A stretch of DNA of 64,000 nt from positions 1 to 64,000 of the forward strand of contig CALLAL010000011.1 of the NCBI GenBank assembly GCA_938002255.1. The letters run 5' to 3'. A model generated the notes under the pieces. It ran no database searches. It was not told where the DNA came from and saw only the letters and a list, made by a program, of their open reading frames with translations. This document shows positions 61,470 through 64,000 of the stretch, piece after piece. A program made the position numbers and the translations under genes. This DNA comes from an uncultured bacterium. GTDB taxonomy: Bacteria > Desulfobacterota > BSN033 > UBA1163. How positions within the stretch are numbered: the first letter of the stretch is position 1; the number at the start of each line of letters is the position of its first letter.

Positions 61470-62032
61470 GATAAAGGGTGGATCCAAAGCGTCCAGAAGT
61501 CTGTTTTTGACCAGGTTTTCATAAACCGCTTCAGAGAAATACGTTTAAAGGGCTCTTTCCCAGAGTGGGCAATGACTCCGTGTTCCCCGTAACCCAGGAC
61601 AACCATAAAGTGGTTCTGTTGATATATCAAAAAACCAAGGTCCACAAGGACAATTAGCGGATACCCTGAATGAATTTTAGATCTTACGTCCTCCATGCTT
61701 CCCTGATAGTAAATGGCTTTTAACCCTTTGCGTTTGGGGTATTCCATCATATCCAGCGTGAGCGTTCCTCTGGCAGCGGGGCTAAAGATCTCTTTCGCTA
61801 TTTCCTCAGGCGTAATGGGAATCCCCCAAAAATTAAAAACAGCCGCCAGGGAAGCAGGTCCGCACTGAAAATCTTCCTGCGGGAAGAAGGGAACATTGTG
61901 AATGATTCGAGGAGTATCAGATTCCCTTAGAAGTTGGGAATCCGTACAAGAGAACAGGCCAGGAAGGATGAAAATAAACAAGACGAGGCGCTTCTTAAAA
62001 GAAACGCCTCGTATGGAAAATCGTTTGAACAA
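61466..62032 (-). CDS. PA2778-family C39-like cysteine peptidase lipoprotein
   Basis: A 188-aa protein with a lipoprotein signal (LFIFILPGLFSC) and a C39-like fold: the catalytic Cys in FPQEDFQCGPASLAAVFNFWG, His in NHFMVVLGYGEHG and an Asp/Asn further on. PA2778 is a relative. Unlike bacteriocin-processing C39 domains it stands alone. It is coupled to the TPR lipoprotein gene and follows a PA2779-like gene, the typical trio. The substrate is unknown. Confidence 0.88.
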   Translation of the reverse strand: MFKRFSIRGVSFKKRLVLFIFILPGLFSCTDSQLLRESDTPRIIHNVPFFPQEDFQCGPASLAAVFNFWGIPITPEEIAKEIFSPAARGTLTLDMMEYPKRKGLKAIYYQGSMEDVRSKIHSGYPLIVLVDLGFLIYQQNHFMVVLGYGEHGVIAHSGKEPFKRISLKRFMKTWSKTDFWTLWIHPLS

Positions 62033-62083
62033 GGAACTAACCCATGGATATAGAAGAAAGGTGCCTTCCAGCCAACGTGAAGG

Positions 62084-62485
62084 CTACTTTTCTCTTTCGA
62101 TCACCACCCGATGACCCGTGACATAAAAATAGACGATTACCCCGATGGCCACCAGTATGAGAATCACTAACACCCAGGCCCAGCCATTTCCCCCAACCTT
62201 TAAGGTATCGAGATTGAGGGCGAGTTGATGGATCTGCTGATCATCGAGAGAGCTCAATTTTTTCTCGATTTCGTTAGGAGTAAAACCAAAGTCCTTCAAT
62301 CTCTCTCGAACCATCTTCATTTCGAGAACCTTGCGGATTTTTTCCAGATCGGAGGAGCGATCAACTGTTGAGAGAGAAATGGCTTCTGAAGGGGAAAAAC
62401 CCGCATAGAGTCTTGGCGTGATTCCGAGCACTACCATGGCGACCACCAAATAACACGAGACCCATTTCATCCATGATAATTTCAT
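62084..62485 (-). CDS. PA2779-family membrane protein
   Basis: A 133-aa protein with an N-terminal signal or helix (VSCYLVVAMVVLGITPRLYAG), a central helical part (DLEKIRKVLEMKMVRERLKDFGFTPNEIEKKL) and a C-terminal helix (GWAWVLVILILVAIGVIVYFY). The combination matches PA2779, normally next to PA2778-type peptidase genes, as here. AAAAGGAGGTG lies before the ATG. It may hold the peptidase at the membrane, but the function is unknown. Confidence 0.88.
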   Translation of the reverse strand: MKLSWMKWVSCYLVVAMVVLGITPRLYAGFSPSEAISLSTVDRSSDLEKIRKVLEMKMVRERLKDFGFTPNEIEKKLSSLDDQQIHQLALNLDTLKVGGNGWAWVLVILILVAIGVIVYFYVTGHRVVIEREK

Positions 62486-62649
62486 CTACAACACCTCCTT
62501 TTGAATTTTTTTACCATTTCTTCAAAACCCAGGGTGTGTCAATTGACGAAGTAAATACATCATAGGCGAAAACAAGGATCGTGTCAAGATTTATTGACCT
62601 TTGGTTCTTCCCTTGAAGAAGTCTTTTTTTTCTGATAAATTTTATTACT

Positions 62650-63441
62650 ATGAAGGATATCCGTCCACTTTCACCCAAAGAGATTCGTGCCTTGATCCGT
62701 CAGGGAAAGTGGGACAAACCCACAGCTGGACTGGCGATGGGCTATGCCCAGGCTAATCTGGTTATTCTCCCAGAGAAGTATGCCTTTGATTTCCTCCTCT
62801 TCTGCCAGAGAAATCCAAAACCCTGTCCTCTGCTTGAGGTTTTAGAGCCCGGGAGGTTCCGGACAGATTTTTTGTCACACGATGCTGACATCCGGACGGA
62901 TATTCCACGTTATAACATCTATCGAAATGGAGTACTTGAAGGAACGATCAAAGAGATCAAGTCTATTTGGAAGAAGGATTTTGTTAGCTTCCTTCTGGGA
63001 TGCAGTTTCTCTTTCGAAGAGGCCTTGGTCCGGGCAAAGATTCCTGTACGGCACATTGAGGAGAATAAAAATGTGCCAATGTTTATTTCGAACATTCCCT
63101 GTAAAACTGCTGGTGTTTTTCACGGTCCGATGGTGGTGACGATGCGGCCCATCCCCTCTGAACAGGTGAGCCGGGCGGTTCAGATTACTTCGCGATACGC
63201 TTCAGTTCATGGAGCGCCTGTCCATATTGGGGACCCTGCAAAGATTGGCATCCGGAGTCTCAGAAAACCCGATTTTGGAGATCCGGTAACGATCAAGAAG
63301 GATGAAATATCGGTCTTCTGGGCCTGTGGTGTGACACCCCAGGCCGTTGTGATGAGAGCCAAACCCGATTTCTGCGTTACCCATACCCCTGGCCACATGT
63401 TCATCTCTGACCTGCTCAACGAGGAGTTAGCCTGCCTTTAA
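62650..63441 (+). CDS. DUF1445 / D-glutamate cyclase family protein
   Basis: A 263-aa protein with the family markers: GKWDKPTAGLAMGYAQANLVILP near the start, HDADIRTDIPRYNIYRNG and FLLGCSFSFEEALVRAKIPVRH, then GDPVTIKKDEISVFWACGVTPQAV and CVTHTPGHMFISDL. One member makes 5-oxo-D-proline from D-glutamate; others are called putative hydro-lyases (YcsI). The pxpA gene at 10670 acts on 5-oxoproline, so both may be part of one pathway though 50 kb apart. It is followed by a class-III aminotransferase. Confidence 0.9.
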   Translation: MKDIRPLSPKEIRALIRQGKWDKPTAGLAMGYAQANLVILPEKYAFDFLLFCQRNPKPCPLLEVLEPGRFRTDFLSHDADIRTDIPRYNIYRNGVLEGTIKEIKSIWKKDFVSFLLGCSFSFEEALVRAKIPVRHIEENKNVPMFISNIPCKTAGVFHGPMVVTMRPIPSEQVSRAVQITSRYASVHGAPVHIGDPAKIGIRSLRKPDFGDPVTIKKDEISVFWACGVTPQAVVMRAKPDFCVTHTPGHMFISDLLNEELACL

Positions 63442-63474
63442 TAGAAATCTAAAGAATCAGAAGGGGAAATTCCA

Positions 63475-64000
63475 ATGGATAAAAGTGAAATCTATGAGAA
63501 GCACAAAAAATATTTAGCGCCCTGTGTCACTCACTATTATAAAGAGCCTGTGATATTTGAGAGAGGCAAAGGGAAATATCTCTACGACATTGATGGGAAG
63601 GAGTATCTCGACTTTTTTGGAGGGATCGTTACGATCAGCGTGGGGCATTGTGACGAGGAGATCACAGAGAAGGCCTGTGATCAGATGAGGAGGCTTCAGC
63701 ACACTTCCACCCTCTATCCCACCCTCCCCGTCCTTTTTCTTGCGGAGAAATTGGCAAAGATCACGCCGGGTCGATTGCAGAAGTCCTTCTTCACCAGTAG
63801 TGGAACCGAAGCGGTTGAAACCGCCATTCTCATTGCTCAACTTTATACGAAGAGCAATGAAGTGATTGCCCTTCGACACTGCTACAGCGGGCTATCCCTT
63901 CTGACCATGAATCTGACCGGCCATCAGAAGTGGCGTCTGGGAGGAAGTTCTGTTCCAGGAATCAAGCATGCTCACAACGCTTACTGCTTTCGGTGCGCTT
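63475..64000 (+). CDS. Class-III PLP aminotransferase, 3' end outside window (AGXT2-like)
   Basis: The first 175 residues of an aminotransferase: YLYDIDGKEYLDFFGGIVTISVGHC, the phosphate-site SSGTEAVETAILIAQLYT and RHCYSGLSLLTMNLTGH. It is close to alanine-glyoxylate/beta-alanine-type class III enzymes. The PLP-binding Lys lies outside the window. It ends in YCFRC, like the Cys-containing insert of the aminotransferase at 18124. AAGGGGAAA precedes the ATG, 33 nt after the DUF1445 gene. Confidence 0.9.
   Translation, partial: MDKSEIYEKHKKYLAPCVTHYYKEPVIFERGKGKYLYDIDGKEYLDFFGGIVTISVGHCDEEITEKACDQMRRLQHTSTLYPTLPVLFLAEKLAKITPGRLQKSFFTSSGTEAVETAILIAQLYTKSNEVIALRHCYSGLSLLTMNLTGHQKWRLGGSSVPGIKHAHNAYCFRCA

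Overview
The window reads as a chromosome segment of an anaerobic, Gram-negative, deltaproteobacterium-like organism (Desulfobacterota in the broad sense). This is inferred from gene content, since no rRNA or marker phylogeny could be run. Supporting signs are a four-subunit 2-oxoacid:ferredoxin oxidoreductase, oxygen-independent NrdD/NrdG ribonucleotide reduction, a Rex redox repressor, two multiheme cytochromes c, a sigma-54 response regulator, two branched-chain-amino-acid-type ABC transporters plus an orphan binding protein, PilZ and GGDEF proteins and Gram-negative envelope genes (AsmA, a LapA-LapB fusion, lipoproteins). I found no tRNA, rRNA, CRISPR array, phage or intact transposase.

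Layout. 1-4,850 (minus strand): a sigma-54 response regulator, a 29-codon secreted-peptide gene, an OppA-type peptide-binding protein and a PAS histidine kinase cut by the window edge. 4,900-6,300: an element with inverted ends, a B3/4-domain protein and two very small genes. 6,300-11,460: korA-korB-korC, a GltD-like oxidoreductase, the ferredoxin korD and pxpA (5-oxoprolinase subunit). 11,470-19,480: livF-livG-livM-livH-livK (minus), then an M20 peptidase, an isochorismatase-fold hydrolase and a class-III aminotransferase. 19,700-26,610: rex, then a redox block (a 736-aa multiheme cytochrome and a nine-heme cytochrome c/b fusion resembling CbcL) bracketed by two copies of a ~225-bp IS66-like MITE with 8-bp target duplications. 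26,680-43,120: FmdB-type zinc ribbon, FxsA, ABC-F, GNAT, orphan binding protein, then rplU-rpmA-obgE-proB-proA-nadD-rsfS, a DksA-like protein, LapAB fusion, ComF and AsmA. 43,200-48,170: nrdD, a small thioredoxin, nrdG, a diguanylate cyclase and mutT. 48,300-52,500: a protein of unknown function, an MgtE-N/CBS protein paired with an NRAMP-like carrier, and a PilZ protein. 52,500-57,150: a second liv cluster whose binding protein has a Tat signal. 57,490-64,000: LarB, a membrane protein, a cyclophilin-like protein, methyltransferase, EamA exporter, a C39-peptidase/TPR/PA2779 envelope set, a D-glutamate-cyclase-family protein and the start of another class-III aminotransferase.

How it fits together. 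Much of the window serves uptake and oxidative breakdown of amino acids and small peptides: importers, M20 hydrolase, transaminases, 5-oxoproline enzymes and a ferredoxin-reducing 2-oxoacid oxidoreductase. Rex and the membrane cytochromes suggest disposal of the electrons through a quinone pool and a multiheme chain.

The most interesting candidate is the block at 1-4,850. A 29-aa precursor is almost all signal peptide and would leave only the pentapeptide EGGGW. Its start is preceded by a 13-14-nt Shine-Dalgarno match, it has its own sigma-54 (-24/-12) promoter with upstream palindromes and its own terminator. It lies between a sigma-54 activator gene and a sigma-70-driven peptide-binding protein whose stop codon overlaps the start of a sensor kinase. 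This has the parts expected of a self-inducing peptide-pheromone circuit in a Gram-negative bacterium. That reading is an inference from gene structure and needs testing.
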